A stretch of 13,028 nt of DNA from DASUSH01 sp050996575 (GCA_050996575.1 JBPCRS010000191.1:1-13028); one strand, 5' to 3'; numbered from the stretch's first letter, positions 1 through 6,668 are shown. Program-made: numbers and translations. The notes: a model not told the origin generated them from the sequence alone.

Positions 1-135
1 GGCGTTTGCCCGAGCGCCGCCCTCTACGCCCGCGGGAGCCTCTGGGCGGTCACCGCTGGTGATTCGACCCCGCCTCAGGCAGAGAGCGCTCAGCTCGGTC
101 AGATGGACTCAACCCGGTACGCACTAGACGGCTAG
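1..135 (+). CDS. Possible C-terminal end of an unidentified plus-strand gene (partial)
   Basis: Reading frame 1 is open from the window edge for 44 codons to a TAG at 133-135. About three quarters of its third codon positions are G or C, with the bias strongest in the first half, as expected for a real gene in this genome. The end of the peptide includes LYARGSLWAVTAGDST, which faintly recalls beta-propeller-like repeats, but no family can be assigned. Its TAG and the TAG of the opposing lipase gene share the tetranucleotide CTAG (132-135), the same tail-to-tail arrangement seen at the toxin/ribH boundary. The other plus frames are also open over this short distance, so this is tentative. An inverted repeat (17-22 with 44-49) lies inside it and has no T-run. 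Confidence 0.4.
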   Translation, partial: GVCPSAALYARGSLWAVTAGDSTPPQAESAQLGQMDSTRYALDG

Positions 136-965
136 ACCCGCGCGTCGAGCCAATCGAGGATTGCGGCGAGCACCTCATCGCGCTCGGGCTCGTTGAGGAT
201 CTCGTGCTTGAGGCCCTCCCAGTTGCGCAAGGTGACGTCGTCGGAACCAACTCGCTCGGCGAGCATCTCCGAGCCCTCTGGGGCGGCGATCGGGTCGGTC
301 GTCGAGTACATAATCAGCGTCGGCACCGTGATCCGGGCCGCGCGGTCGGGGAAGGTGTCGACCTCAGCGCCGAGCTCGGCGACCGAGCGCACCGGCAGCT
401 TGCCGTGGAAATTGAGCGGGTCCTCGACGTACTTACGGACCTCTTCGGGGTCGTTGCTGACCCCATCCGCGTCGACGGCATAGACGCCGAGCCGCGGGGC
501 GACCCGCGAGAGCGCGCGGCTGATCGCAGCGACTCCGGGCGCCGTCTTCACCGTCGCCACCGGATTCGACAGAACGAGGCCGGCGAGTTCGGCGTCGTGC
601 CGGATCGCATATCCGGTCGCGATGCAGCCGCCCATGCTGTGGCCGAAGAGAAAGGGCTTGCGATCCGGATGTTCGGCGCCGGCGAGGCGCATCAACGAGC
701 CCAGATCTTCGATCAGGAAATCGAAGTCCTCGATGTAGACGCGATCGCCGCCGGAGCGCCCGTGGCCGCGGTGGTCGAGCGCCCAGAGCGAATAGCCACG
801 CTCAACGAATGCCTCGCCGACGTGCTCGTAGCGACTCGAATGCTCGGAGGCGCCGTGGGCGAGGACCACCGTCGCGCGCGAGGCGCTCTCTGGGCGCCAG
901 TTCTGCCAGAAGATCTCGACGTCGCCAACGCCGGGGTAGGTGCCCTGTTCGCTACGGGCGGGAAT
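132..965 (-). CDS. Alpha/beta-hydrolase, monoacylglycerol lipase-like (serine hydrolase)
   Basis: Predicted cytoplasmic serine hydrolase of the Hydrolase_4 / monoglyceride lipase type, likely to hydrolyse monoacylglycerols or related esters. With the start proposed here (277 aa), the oxyanion-hole motif AHG is at residues 36-38, the nucleophile elbow GHSMGG has Ser110, the acid is Asp224 in YSTTDPIA, and the catalytic His254 lies in LKHEILNE; the triad is complete. The start is uncertain. The first ATG/GTG/TTG in frame is the GTG at 869, which would put AHG at residue 4 and remove the first beta strands. The frame stays open upstream and encodes a family-like N-terminus (GTYPGV, then FWQNWRPE), but between 870 and about 1095 I see no ATG, GTG or TTG in frame. 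An ATT at 965-963, just after the stop of the upstream gene, gives the usual family length. It is the last gene of the recG-rsmD-coaD strand. Confidence 0.85.
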   Translation of the reverse strand: MPARSEQGTYPGVGDVEIFWQNWRPESASRATVVLAHGASEHSSRYEHVGEAFVERGYSLWALDHRGHGRSGGDRVYIEDFDFLIEDLGSLMRLAGAEHPDRKPFLFGHSMGGCIATGYAIRHDAELAGLVLSNPVATVKTAPGVAAISRALSRVAPRLGVYAVDADGVSNDPEEVRKYVEDPLNFHGKLPVRSVAELGAEVDTFPDRAARITVPTLIMYSTTDPIAAPEGSEMLAERVGSDDVTLRNWEGLKHEILNEPERDEVLAAILDWLDARV

Positions 966-970
966 GGGCG

Positions 971-1444
971 CTACTCGATGCCGGCTTCGACGGGCTCTTC
1001 GTCGCGCCCGGCGAGACGGTCGCGGCCGCGCTGGACGGCCGCGAGGAACTTCTGCAGGTTGACCTCGAGCGTCGAGAGGATCTCGTCGGCGTAGTCCTCG
1101 GCCCCGAGGCGAATCTGGCGCTCGGTGTTGCGGGCGTCCTCGATGATCTCCTCGGCGCCGCGCTCGGCCTGCTTGTAGACCTCCTCCTCGGAGATCAGGC
1201 GGGCCTGCTGCTCGCGCGACTCCTTGACGATGCGCTCGGCCTCACGCTTGGCCTCAGCGAGCATCTCCTGCCGCTCCTTGACGATCCAGCGTGCCTGCTT
1301 GATCTCTTCGGGGATCGTCGCCCGCATCTGATCGAGCAGGTCGTAGATCTCCTCGCGATCGACACGCACCTGGTCGGTCAACGGCACCGGCCTGGCGTTG
1401 TGGATCAGGTCGTCGAGCTTGTCTATGAGGACTAGTACGTCCAT
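971..1444 (-). CDS. DivIVA-like coiled-coil protein, SepIVA-type
   Basis: A 157-residue protein without signal peptide or membrane segment. Residues 1-50 form a conserved head: a short helix with LIDKLDDLIHNARPVPLTDQV, then a second helix and IPEEIKQAR. Residues from about 50 to 140 are a charged helical stretch rich in Glu, Lys, Arg and Ala, typical of a coiled coil. The head pattern resembles SepIVA of mycobacteria, a DivIVA-family septation factor. Location two genes from rsmD and next to coaD fits my recollection of the mycobacterial arrangement. Such proteins are often mis-named ATP synthase subunit B because of the coiled coil. Mycobacterial SepIVA is about 245 aa, so this copy has a shorter coil. 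The ATG at 1444 has no clear Shine-Dalgarno sequence. The role in division or polar growth is inferred from the family. Confidence 0.72.
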   Translation of the reverse strand: MDVLVLIDKLDDLIHNARPVPLTDQVRVDREEIYDLLDQMRATIPEEIKQARWIVKERQEMLAEAKREAERIVKESREQQARLISEEEVYKQAERGAEEIIEDARNTERQIRLGAEDYADEILSTLEVNLQKFLAAVQRGRDRLAGRDEEPVEAGIE

Positions 1445-1456
1445 TTAGCGTCCGTA

Positions 1457-1462
1457 AGGGTA
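1457..1462 (-). promoter_or_regulatory. Candidate -10 element of the SepIVA-like gene
   Basis: On the minus strand TACCCT ends 12 nt before the ATG at 1444, which would give a 5' leader of only about 6 nt. It fits the TANNCT pattern seen before other genes in this window. No convincing -35 is visible. The 142-nt spacer after coaD and the weak ribosome binding site make a separate promoter plausible. Confidence 0.35.
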
Positions 1463-1542
1463 AGGGGTGGACTGAATCTCGGTAAGCACCGTGAAGGTTC
1501 CACGCTGTCCTGCAAGCTCCTGCCCACCCGTTGAGGGCGAGG

Positions 1543-1564
1543 GCAAACGTGCCTGCAAACGTGC
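1543..1564. repeat. Short tandem direct repeat in the coaD / SepIVA-like spacer
   Basis: The 10-mer GCAAACGTGC occurs at 1543-1552 and again at 1555-1564, a 12-bp period, followed by the related GATGCGTGC. It lies in the 142-nt spacer 1445-1586, the largest non-coding gap in the minus-strand recG cluster. It could be a regulator binding site or neutral slippage; the sequence alone does not decide. Confidence 0.5.
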
Positions 1565-1586
1565 GTGATGCGTGCCGTAGAGCCGG

Positions 1587-2084
1587 TTAGTCGTCATCGA
1601 GCCGGGCTGCGAGCGCCTCGGCGACGCCGGCAGGCACGAGGTCGGAAACGTCGCCACCAAACGTCGCCATCTCCTTCACCCCGGTCGAGGAAAGGAAGCT
1701 GTAGTGCGGCGAGGCGATCGCGTAGAAGCTCTCGATCTCGGGCGCGAGCTTGCGATTGAGCTGATTCATCTCGAATTCGTACTCGAAGTCGGAGATTGCC
1801 CGCAGGCCCTTGACTATCGCTGTCGCGCCCCGCTCTCGAGCGAGCTCGACGACGAGTGTCTTGAACACCTCGACCTCCACGTTCGGCAGATGCGCGGTGG
1901 CGTCGGCGATCAGGTCGCGCCGTTCCTCGGCCGTGAACAGGTGGGTGGCCTTGCGCGGGGCGTGCCCGACGACGCCGACGATGACGCGGTCGAAGACGTT
2001 CGCCGTACGCGAGATGATGTCGATGTGCCCGTTGGTGACCGGATCGTAGGTCCCGGGACAGATCGCGAGGCGCTCGTCAGGCAT
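1587..2084 (-). CDS. coaD: Pantetheine-phosphate adenylyltransferase
   Basis: CoaD (phosphopantetheine adenylyltransferase) transfers AMP from ATP to 4'-phosphopantetheine, giving dephospho-CoA in the cytoplasm; it is the penultimate CoA step. The 165 aa from the ATG at 2084 match the usual family length. The nucleotidyltransferase signature is CPGTYDPVTNGHID at residues 9-22 (TxGH motif with His20), followed by the phosphate-binding segment VKGLR at 91-95 and the C-terminal SSTGVKE at 132-138. An upstream start at 2111 would add nine residues with no family support and a deeper overlap with rsmD, so it is rejected. The ATG overlaps the rsmD stop by 8 nt as ATGCCTGA, suggesting translational coupling; the sequence before it has only a weak Shine-Dalgarno. 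rsmD-coaD adjacency is widespread in bacteria. Confidence 0.96.
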   Translation of the reverse strand: MPDERLAICPGTYDPVTNGHIDIISRTANVFDRVIVGVVGHAPRKATHLFTAEERRDLIADATAHLPNVEVEVFKTLVVELARERGATAIVKGLRAISDFEYEFEMNQLNRKLAPEIESFYAIASPHYSFLSSTGVKEMATFGGDVSDLVPAGVAEALAARLDDD

Positions 2085-2598
2085 CGTGGATCCGCAGCAC
2101 TGTGTCGCCATAGGTCCGCTCGAAGCCGATCGGCAGGCCGAGCTCGAGCGGCTCGCGCACGGCGGACTCGGTGATCACGCGCGAACCCTTCGCGAGCCGC
2201 GGGACGAGCAGTTTTCCGAGTTCGGGGCCAAGACGGTCGGCGAGTCTATAGGGGGGGTCGCAGAAGACGAGGTCGAAAGTTCCCCGCTCGCGACGGAGAA
2301 ACGAGAGCACGTCGGCGCGCTTGATCGTCGCCCGATCGACGAGGCCGAGGTCGTCGACGTTGCGACGGGCGAGCCGAGCTTCGGTGTCGACAAGGGTCGC
2401 CGAACCAGCGCCGCGGGAGAGCGCCTCGATCGCGAGCGCGCCGGTGCCGGCGAAGAGGTCGAGAACCGTGGCCCCGGTAATCTCGCCGAGAATCGAGAAC
2501 AGCGCTTCGCGGACGCGGTCGGCGGTCGGGCGCACGTCGGCGCCCTTCGCCGGCGTCGCCAGCCGGCGCCCACCGAATTCGCCGGCGACGACTCTCAA
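2077..2598 (-). CDS. rsmD: 16S rRNA (guanine(966)-N(2))-methyltransferase RsmD
   Basis: RsmD methylates G966 (E. coli numbering) of 16S rRNA with S-adenosylmethionine. From the TTG at 2598 the protein is 173 aa and begins LRVVAGEFGGRRLATP, the normal RsmD N-terminus. RPTADRVREALFSIL is at about 23-37, the SAM-binding glycine-rich loop VLDLFAGTG at 45-53, and the catalytic DPPY at 114-117. The open frame continues upstream to 2781, but those 61 residues are low-complexity, Arg/Ser-rich and overlap recG, so I start at the TTG. This TTG overlaps the stop of a 30-codon micro-ORF (TTGA), which could deliver ribosomes to an otherwise poor start. The downstream end overlaps coaD by 8 nt. Confidence 0.93.
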   Translation of the reverse strand: MRVVAGEFGGRRLATPAKGADVRPTADRVREALFSILGEITGATVLDLFAGTGALAIEALSRGAGSATLVDTEARLARRNVDDLGLVDRATIKRADVLSFLRRERGTFDLVFCDPPYRLADRLGPELGKLLVPRLAKGSRVITESAVREPLELGLPIGFERTYGDTVLRIHDA

Positions 2599-2687
2599 AT
2601 CAGCGGCTCGCGCTTCGCGGGGCTCAGCAACGAAGCAGGCGCGTGCGCTTCGCTCGACGACAAAATCGGCGCATTCGCTTCGCTCAT
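2595..2687 (-). CDS. Putative 30-aa micro-ORF bridging recG and rsmD
   Basis: An ATG at 2687-2685 overlaps the recG stop (ATGA, 2687-2684). The frame runs 30 codons to a TGA at 2597-2595 that overlaps the rsmD TTG (TTGA, 2598-2595). The peptide starts MSEANAP and contains a second copy, SEAHAP, ten codons later. At DNA level GCGAAGCG occurs three times (2683-2676, 2653-2646, 2618-2611). No family is recognised and a peptide function is doubtful. The exact stop/start overlaps at both ends suggest that, if translated, it hands ribosomes from recG to rsmD. The alternative is a repeat-derived spacer that happens to be open. Confidence 0.42.
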   Translation of the reverse strand: MSEANAPILSSSEAHAPASLLSPAKREPLI

Positions 2688-4867
2688 GCTGCGATCGGCT
2701 CGGAGCGCTCGTCGCCGAAGCGCGCGCGGGCGGCGTCGAGGAGCGGGCCGAGCGCCGGGTCGTCGAGCGAGCCGTATTCACGGATCAGGCCGATCACGTC
2801 GTGGCGGGCATCGGCGAGCAGGGCCGAGTCCTCGGGCAGGGCGGCGACGCGATAGCAGGGCAAGCCCGACTGCCGCGTGCCAAGCACCTCACCTTCCCCG
2901 CGCAGCGCGAGGTCGACCTCGGCGAGCTTGAAGCCGTCGCGCTCTGAGCGGATCGCATCGAGCCGCGTCCGCGCCCGCTCGGACTCGGGATCGGCGAAGA
3001 GGATGCACTGGCTCGCGTGCTCTCCGCGCCCGATCCGCCCGCGGAGCTGATGAAGCTGGGAGAGGCCGTAGCGGTCGGCCTCCTCGATCAGCATCACCGC
3101 GGCATTGGAGACGTCGATCCCGACCTCGATCACGCTCGTCGCGACGAGGACGTCGGCCTCGCCGGCCGCGAACGACTCCATCGCCGCCGTTTTTTCCGCG
3201 GGCGGCATCTGCCCGTGCAGCAGGGCGACGCGGAAGTCGGCGAACTCGCCCTTCGCGAGGCGCTCGGCTTCGACCGTCGCCGCGGTCGCCTGCAGCTTCT
3301 CCGACTCGGAGACGAGCGGGCAGACTACGAACGCCTGCCGGCCATCTAGCAGGCGGCCGCGGATGAACTCATAGGCGCCGGCTCGCTTCTCCTCCCCCAC
3401 CACCCAGGTCTTGACCGGCTTGCGCCCGGCCGGTAACTCGGTGAGCACGGTCGAGTCGAGGTCGCCGTAGGCGGTCAGCGAGAGCGTTCGCGGGATCGGC
3501 GTCGCGGTCATGTGCAGCGTGTGGGGCGCGGCGCCGCCCGGACCCTTGGCGTCGAGCATCGCCCGCTGGCGAACTCCGAAGCGGTGCTGCTCGTCGACGA
3601 CGGCGAGCCCGAGCCGCGAGAACTCGACCGGGTCCTCGATCAGCGCGTGAGTACCGACGACGATCGATAGCTCGCCCGAGGCGAGCCGGGCAAGCGCTTC
3701 CCGGCGGCCGGCGGCGCGCGAGGACCCGGTCAGCAGGGTGAAGCTCAGCATCGACGGCTGGAGCAGGCGCGAGAGCGTCACCGCGTGCTGCTCGGCAAGC
3801 GTTTCGGTCGGCGCCATCAGCGCCGCCTGGTGGCCGGACTCGACCGCGCGCAGCATCGCGTACAGGGCGAGCACGGTCTTACCTGAGCCGACCTCGCCCA
3901 TCAGCAGGCGCTGCATCGGCCGCCCCGCGGCGAGGTCGGCATCGATCTCCTCGATCGCGCGGCGTTGGTCGGCGGTCAGCTTGAACGGCAGCGACGCCAG
4001 CCAGTCGGTGACCAACTCGCCGGGCGGTTCGAACTGGATGCCGGGCCGCTCGAGCTCGCGGCCGCGGCGGCGCATCGCCAGCGCCGCTTGATGAAGGAAG
4101 AGCTCCTCGTAGGCGAGCCTCCTTCGCGCCGGGTCGATTTGCTCGAGGTCCTCCGGGAAGTGAGCGGCGGTAAGCGCGTCGGCGACTCCGGCGAGGCCGC
4201 GGCCGGCGCGAATCGCCGCCGGCAACGGCTCGATCGCGTCGGTTGCGTGAGAGATCGCCTGCGAGACCCAGTCGCGGATCTTCTTCGCCGAGACGCCCTC
4301 GGTCGCGGGATGGGTGGGCACGATCCCGGTGGTGTGAATCCCGGCGCCGCCAAGCTCCTCGTAGTCGGCGACGCGAAAGCCGTTTCGGTCGAGCGTTCCG
4401 TTGAGCAGCCAGCGGCTGCCGGGTTCGAGGCGGTCCTTGAGCCAGGCCTGGTTGAACCAGACCGCCTTCAGCGTCCCCGTGTCGTCGGCGACCTTCGCCT
4501 CGAGGATGCGCAGGTTGCGGCGCCGGGTCGGCCGCACGCTCGCTGAGCGGATCGTCGCCTCGATCGTCCGCGGCGCGCCGAGCGGCAGGTCGGCGATCGG
4601 CGTCCGCTCGGAGCGGTCGTCGTGACTGTGCGGCACGTTTGCGAGCAAATCGCCGAGCGTCTCGATCCCGATCGCCTGCGCGGCCGCCGAGAGCTTCGGG
4701 CCGGCGCCCTTGAGCGAGGAGATCGGCGCCTCGAGCCGGCTCGGCCTCGGCATCGAGCGCGGGGGCGCGGCGGCAATGGCTTTGCGGTCCTGCGAATCAC
4801 CGCTGCCAATCGCGCGCGGGGGCTCCGCCAGCCCCTCGGCCGGCGGGCTCTCTGTGGTCGCGGGCAT
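2684..4867 (-). CDS. recG: ATP-dependent DNA helicase RecG
   Basis: RecG is a monomeric double-stranded DNA translocase that remodels stalled forks and branched recombination intermediates. The 727-aa protein has the wedge (OB-fold) region at about 50-270. Superfamily 2 helicase motifs follow: Walker A GEVGSGKT at 324-331, Walker B DEQHRFGV at 425-432, TATPIPRT at 454-461, and motif VI QLRGRIGRG at 607-615. The RecG-specific TRG region lies at about 645-668, including ALRGEGEVLGTRQSG. Residues 1-45 are a Pro/Ala-rich extension before the conserved EAPISSLKGAGPKL. An internal ATG (residue 39) could be used, but a -10-like TAGCCT sits exactly 6 nt before the ATG at 4867, so I keep the long form. 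It heads a minus-strand run leading to rsmD and coaD, and its stop overlaps a micro-ORF start. Confidence 0.97.
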   Translation of the reverse strand: MPATTESPPAEGLAEPPRAIGSGDSQDRKAIAAAPPRSMPRPSRLEAPISSLKGAGPKLSAAAQAIGIETLGDLLANVPHSHDDRSERTPIADLPLGAPRTIEATIRSASVRPTRRRNLRILEAKVADDTGTLKAVWFNQAWLKDRLEPGSRWLLNGTLDRNGFRVADYEELGGAGIHTTGIVPTHPATEGVSAKKIRDWVSQAISHATDAIEPLPAAIRAGRGLAGVADALTAAHFPEDLEQIDPARRRLAYEELFLHQAALAMRRRGRELERPGIQFEPPGELVTDWLASLPFKLTADQRRAIEEIDADLAAGRPMQRLLMGEVGSGKTVLALYAMLRAVESGHQAALMAPTETLAEQHAVTLSRLLQPSMLSFTLLTGSSRAAGRREALARLASGELSIVVGTHALIEDPVEFSRLGLAVVDEQHRFGVRQRAMLDAKGPGGAAPHTLHMTATPIPRTLSLTAYGDLDSTVLTELPAGRKPVKTWVVGEEKRAGAYEFIRGRLLDGRQAFVVCPLVSESEKLQATAATVEAERLAKGEFADFRVALLHGQMPPAEKTAAMESFAAGEADVLVATSVIEVGIDVSNAAVMLIEEADRYGLSQLHQLRGRIGRGEHASQCILFADPESERARTRLDAIRSERDGFKLAEVDLALRGEGEVLGTRQSGLPCYRVAALPEDSALLADARHDVIGLIREYGSLDDPALGPLLDAARARFGDERSEPIAA

Positions 4868-4873
4868 CGGCCA

Positions 4874-4879
4874 AGGCTA
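4874..4879 (-). promoter_or_regulatory. Predicted leaderless promoter of recG (-10 TAGCCT)
   Basis: The minus strand reads TAGCCT, then 6 nt (4873-4868), then the ATG at 4867. A TANNNT -10 placed 6 nt before the start puts the transcription start at the A of ATG, as in the leaderless mRNAs common in Actinomycetota. No Shine-Dalgarno is present in these 6 nt. There is no good -35. It overlaps the region where the -35 of the divergent ridA promoter would lie. Confidence 0.58.
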
Positions 4880-4895
4880 CGCACGGCGCCGGAGG

Positions 4896-4901
4896 TAGGC
4901 T
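4896..4901 (+). promoter_or_regulatory. Predicted leaderless promoter of the RidA-family gene (-10 TAGGCT)
   Basis: TAGGCT is followed by 6 nt (GGAGGC) and then the GTG at 4908, mirroring the recG promoter. GGAGG is present at 4902-4906, but only 1 nt from the GTG, too close to act as a normal ribosome binding site; a second GGAGG at 4891-4895 is 12 nt away. A leaderless start therefore fits better, although an upstream start site using the 4891 GGAGG cannot be excluded. Confidence 0.5.
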
Positions 4902-4907
4902 GGAGGC

Positions 4908-5384
4908 GTGGGAGCGATCGAGGATCGGCTGGGCGAGATCGGATTGGAGCTGCCGCAGCCTTTCTGTGCGCCGGAGGGGATCGAGTTCAAGTTCGAGCTC
5001 GTCCGCGTCGCCGGCGACGTCGCCTACGTCTCGGGGCACGGCCCGATCGACGGCTTCCGGCCGCTCGTTCAAGGCAAGGTCGGCGCCGAGGTCTCGCCCG
5101 AGCGTGCATACCAGGCTGCGCGCGAGACATGCCTCTCGGTGCTGGCGTCACTGAAGGCCGAGCTCGGCGAGCTCGACCGGGTGAGCGGCTGGCTGAAGCT
5201 GCTCGGCCTCGTCAATTGCGCGCCCGGGTTCAGCGGAACGCCCGGCGTGATCAACGGCTTCTCCGACCTCGTGCTCGAGCTCTGGGGCGAAGAGCGTGGC
5301 CGCCACGCTCGCTCGGCGATCGGCGCCTCCGAGCTTCCCTTCGACATCCCGGTCGAGATCGAGGCCGTGGTCTCGGTCGCGTGA
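4908..5384 (+). CDS. RidA / YjgF-YER057c-UK114 family protein
   Basis: A 158-aa member of the RidA superfamily. Archetypal RidA hydrolyses reactive enamine/imine intermediates released by PLP enzymes such as threonine dehydratase. The signature is near the C-terminus: ARSAIGASELPFDIPVEIEAV (about 134-154), with Arg135 in the position of the catalytic arginine that binds the substrate carboxylate. GHGPIDG at 43-49 and CAPGFSGTPGVINGFSDL at about 104-121 are typical of the longer YjgF-like subgroup, so the substrate may differ from E. coli RidA. The GTG at 4908 is chosen because of the promoter spacing and because the N-terminus then matches that subgroup in length. The stop overlaps the next start as GTGA, so it is coupled to the DUF427 gene. 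It is divergent from recG across 40 bp. Confidence 0.88.
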   Translation: MGAIEDRLGEIGLELPQPFCAPEGIEFKFELVRVAGDVAYVSGHGPIDGFRPLVQGKVGAEVSPERAYQAARETCLSVLASLKAELGELDRVSGWLKLLGLVNCAPGFSGTPGVINGFSDLVLELWGEERGRHARSAIGASELPFDIPVEIEAVVSVA

Positions 5385-5866
5385 GCTCATCCGAGCTCGC
5401 CCGCGAGTCGGTCTGGGACTACCCGCGCCCGCCGAGGATCGAGCCCTGCAAGCGGCCCGTCCGGATCGAGCACGGCGGCGTGGTCGTCGCCGAGTCCGAG
5501 CGAGCGCTGCGCGTGCTCGAGACAGCGAGTCCGCCGACTATCTACATACCTCGCGACGATGTGCGCACGGACCTGCTCAGCGAGATCGACGGCCGGCACA
5601 CCCACTGCGAGTGGAAGGGGCGCGCCTCCTACTGCCACGTCGACGCCGGCGGCTCGCGCGCCGAGACGGCGGCGTTCTTCTACCCCGAGCCGCGCAATGC
5701 CTTCGAGCCGATCCGCGACCACGTCTCCTTCTACCCCGGCCGGGTCGATGCGGCGTTTCTCGGAGACGAGCGCGTCAGACCCCAACCGGGCTCGTTTTAT
5801 GCCGGCTGGATCACCGACGAGATCGAGGGCCCGTTCAAAGGTGAGCCCGGGACCGAGGGCTGGTAG
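5381..5866 (+). CDS. DUF427 domain-containing protein
   Basis: A 161-aa protein of the DUF427 family (also labelled NTP_transf_9 in Pfam), a small beta-rich fold of unknown function. Visible family features are the N-terminal ESVWDYPRPP (9-18), RPVRIEHGGVVVAES (25-39), the central CEWKGRASYCHV (76-87), FYPGRVDA (117-124), and the C-terminal GSFYAGWITDEIEGPFKG (137-154). It has no signal peptide or membrane segment. The start GTG at 5381 overlaps the stop of the RidA-family gene (GTGA), and the frame open further upstream is only the shadow of that gene. The pair is likely co-transcribed from the promoter at 4896. The stop TAG ends 1 bp before the stop of the convergent GST-like gene, with no room for a conventional terminator. 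Confidence 0.9.
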   Translation: MSSSELARESVWDYPRPPRIEPCKRPVRIEHGGVVVAESERALRVLETASPPTIYIPRDDVRTDLLSEIDGRHTHCEWKGRASYCHVDAGGSRAETAAFFYPEPRNAFEPIRDHVSFYPGRVDAAFLGDERVRPQPGSFYAGWITDEIEGPFKGEPGTEGW

Positions 5867-5867
5867 C

Positions 5868-6662
5868 TCAGGCGGCCGAAGTCGCGCCGGCGGGCGCCTT
5901 CGCGGCGCCGCGCTTGCGGTGGCGGTGGAACATCTCCTCGACCCACTTGAAGCCCGGGCGGTCCTCTAGCGCCGCGCGGATTTCGGCGTAGGCCGGCGGC
6001 GGCTCCGGCAGCGGCGGCCCCTCGGGGGGCAGGACGGTCGGGTAGAAGAGTGCGGCGGCGGTGAGGTCAGCGACGGTGAAGCGATTTCCGACGAGGTATT
6101 CATTGCCGTCGAGCTCGGCCTCGAGGCGGTCGAATCCGGCCTCGATCTTCGCCCTGGCCTCGCTCGCCCTGTCGGCTGACTTGACCCCGTAGCGGAGCTG
6201 GAGGAATCCGGCTGCCACGGGGGCGGTGAAGCGAGAGCCGGCCTTGAGCGGGCCGACCATGCTGTCCTCGATCAGCTTCCGCGCGGTTGGAGGATCACTG
6301 ACGATCGTGTTCCAGGCGAGCAGGCGCGTGTAGGGGCCGACCTGCTCGTCGAAAAAGTCCTCGAGCGCGAGCGCGCGGGTTCGCTTGGCAGGGTCCTCGG
6401 GATAAAGCGGCGGCTCGGGCCAGCGGCGCTCGAGCGCGGCGATTATCTCGGTCGAATCCGAGTAGGTCTCGCCGTCGAGGTCGAGTAGCGGAAAGGTCTT
6501 CGAGGCGCCGCGGCTCTTGATCAGCGCGAAGGCCATGTGTGGGCCCGGCGGGGGCGCCTTGCGCTCGTGCTCGACGCTCTTCAGGTCGAGTGCCCAGCGG
6601 ATCTTCTCCGAGTAGTGAGAAATCTTGATCTGCCAGAGGGTGGGCTTTCCGTTTGCGCTCAT
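5868..6662 (-). CDS. Glutathione S-transferase-like protein
   Basis: A 264-aa cytosolic GST-fold protein. Residues 7-80 form the thioredoxin-like domain: LWQIKISHYSEKIRWAL (9-25) covers the first strand, active-site loop and helix, with Tyr17/Ser18 near the catalytic position; the cis-proline is in FPLLDLDGE (57-65), and YSDSTEI (67-73) corresponds to the site that binds the glutathione gamma-glutamyl group. The C-terminal helical domain follows, with the N-capping box FTVADLTAAALF at 195-206. Most Actinomycetota use mycothiol rather than glutathione, so the physiological thiol is uncertain. The C-terminus has a basic stretch, HRHRKRG (246-252). The ATG at 6662 is supported by a TAACCT -10 exactly 6 nt upstream, which includes the stop codon of the preceding gene. 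Confidence 0.85.
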   Translation of the reverse strand: MSANGKPTLWQIKISHYSEKIRWALDLKSVEHERKAPPPGPHMAFALIKSRGASKTFPLLDLDGETYSDSTEIIAALERRWPEPPLYPEDPAKRTRALALEDFFDEQVGPYTRLLAWNTIVSDPPTARKLIEDSMVGPLKAGSRFTAPVAAGFLQLRYGVKSADRASEARAKIEAGFDRLEAELDGNEYLVGNRFTVADLTAAALFYPTVLPPEGPPLPEPPPAYAEIRAALEDRPGFKWVEEMFHRHRKRGAAKAPAGATSAA

Positions 6663-6668
6663 ATGCCG

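Noticed and set aside
60..115. tRNA-like stretch (GCTCAGCTCGGTCAGA resembling a D-arm; minus-strand GGTCGAATC resembling a T-arm)
   Set aside because: The two resemblances are on opposite strands, and neither strand gives an acceptor stem, an anticodon arm and a T-arm in the right order.
971..1444. ATP synthase F0 subunit b
   Set aside because: There is no N-terminal membrane helix and no atp neighbours. The resemblance is only to a generic coiled coil, and the head region fits a SepIVA-type protein better.
2599..2781. N-terminal extension of RsmD from 2781
   Set aside because: The 61 residues are low-complexity, overlap recG and precede the canonical RsmD start LRVVAGEF.
4622..5380. Upstream extension of the DUF427 frame to 4622
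   Set aside because: These codons run antisense through recG and out of frame through the RidA-family gene and are Arg-rich. The DUF427 N-terminus (ESVWDYPRPP) begins only after the GTG at 5381.
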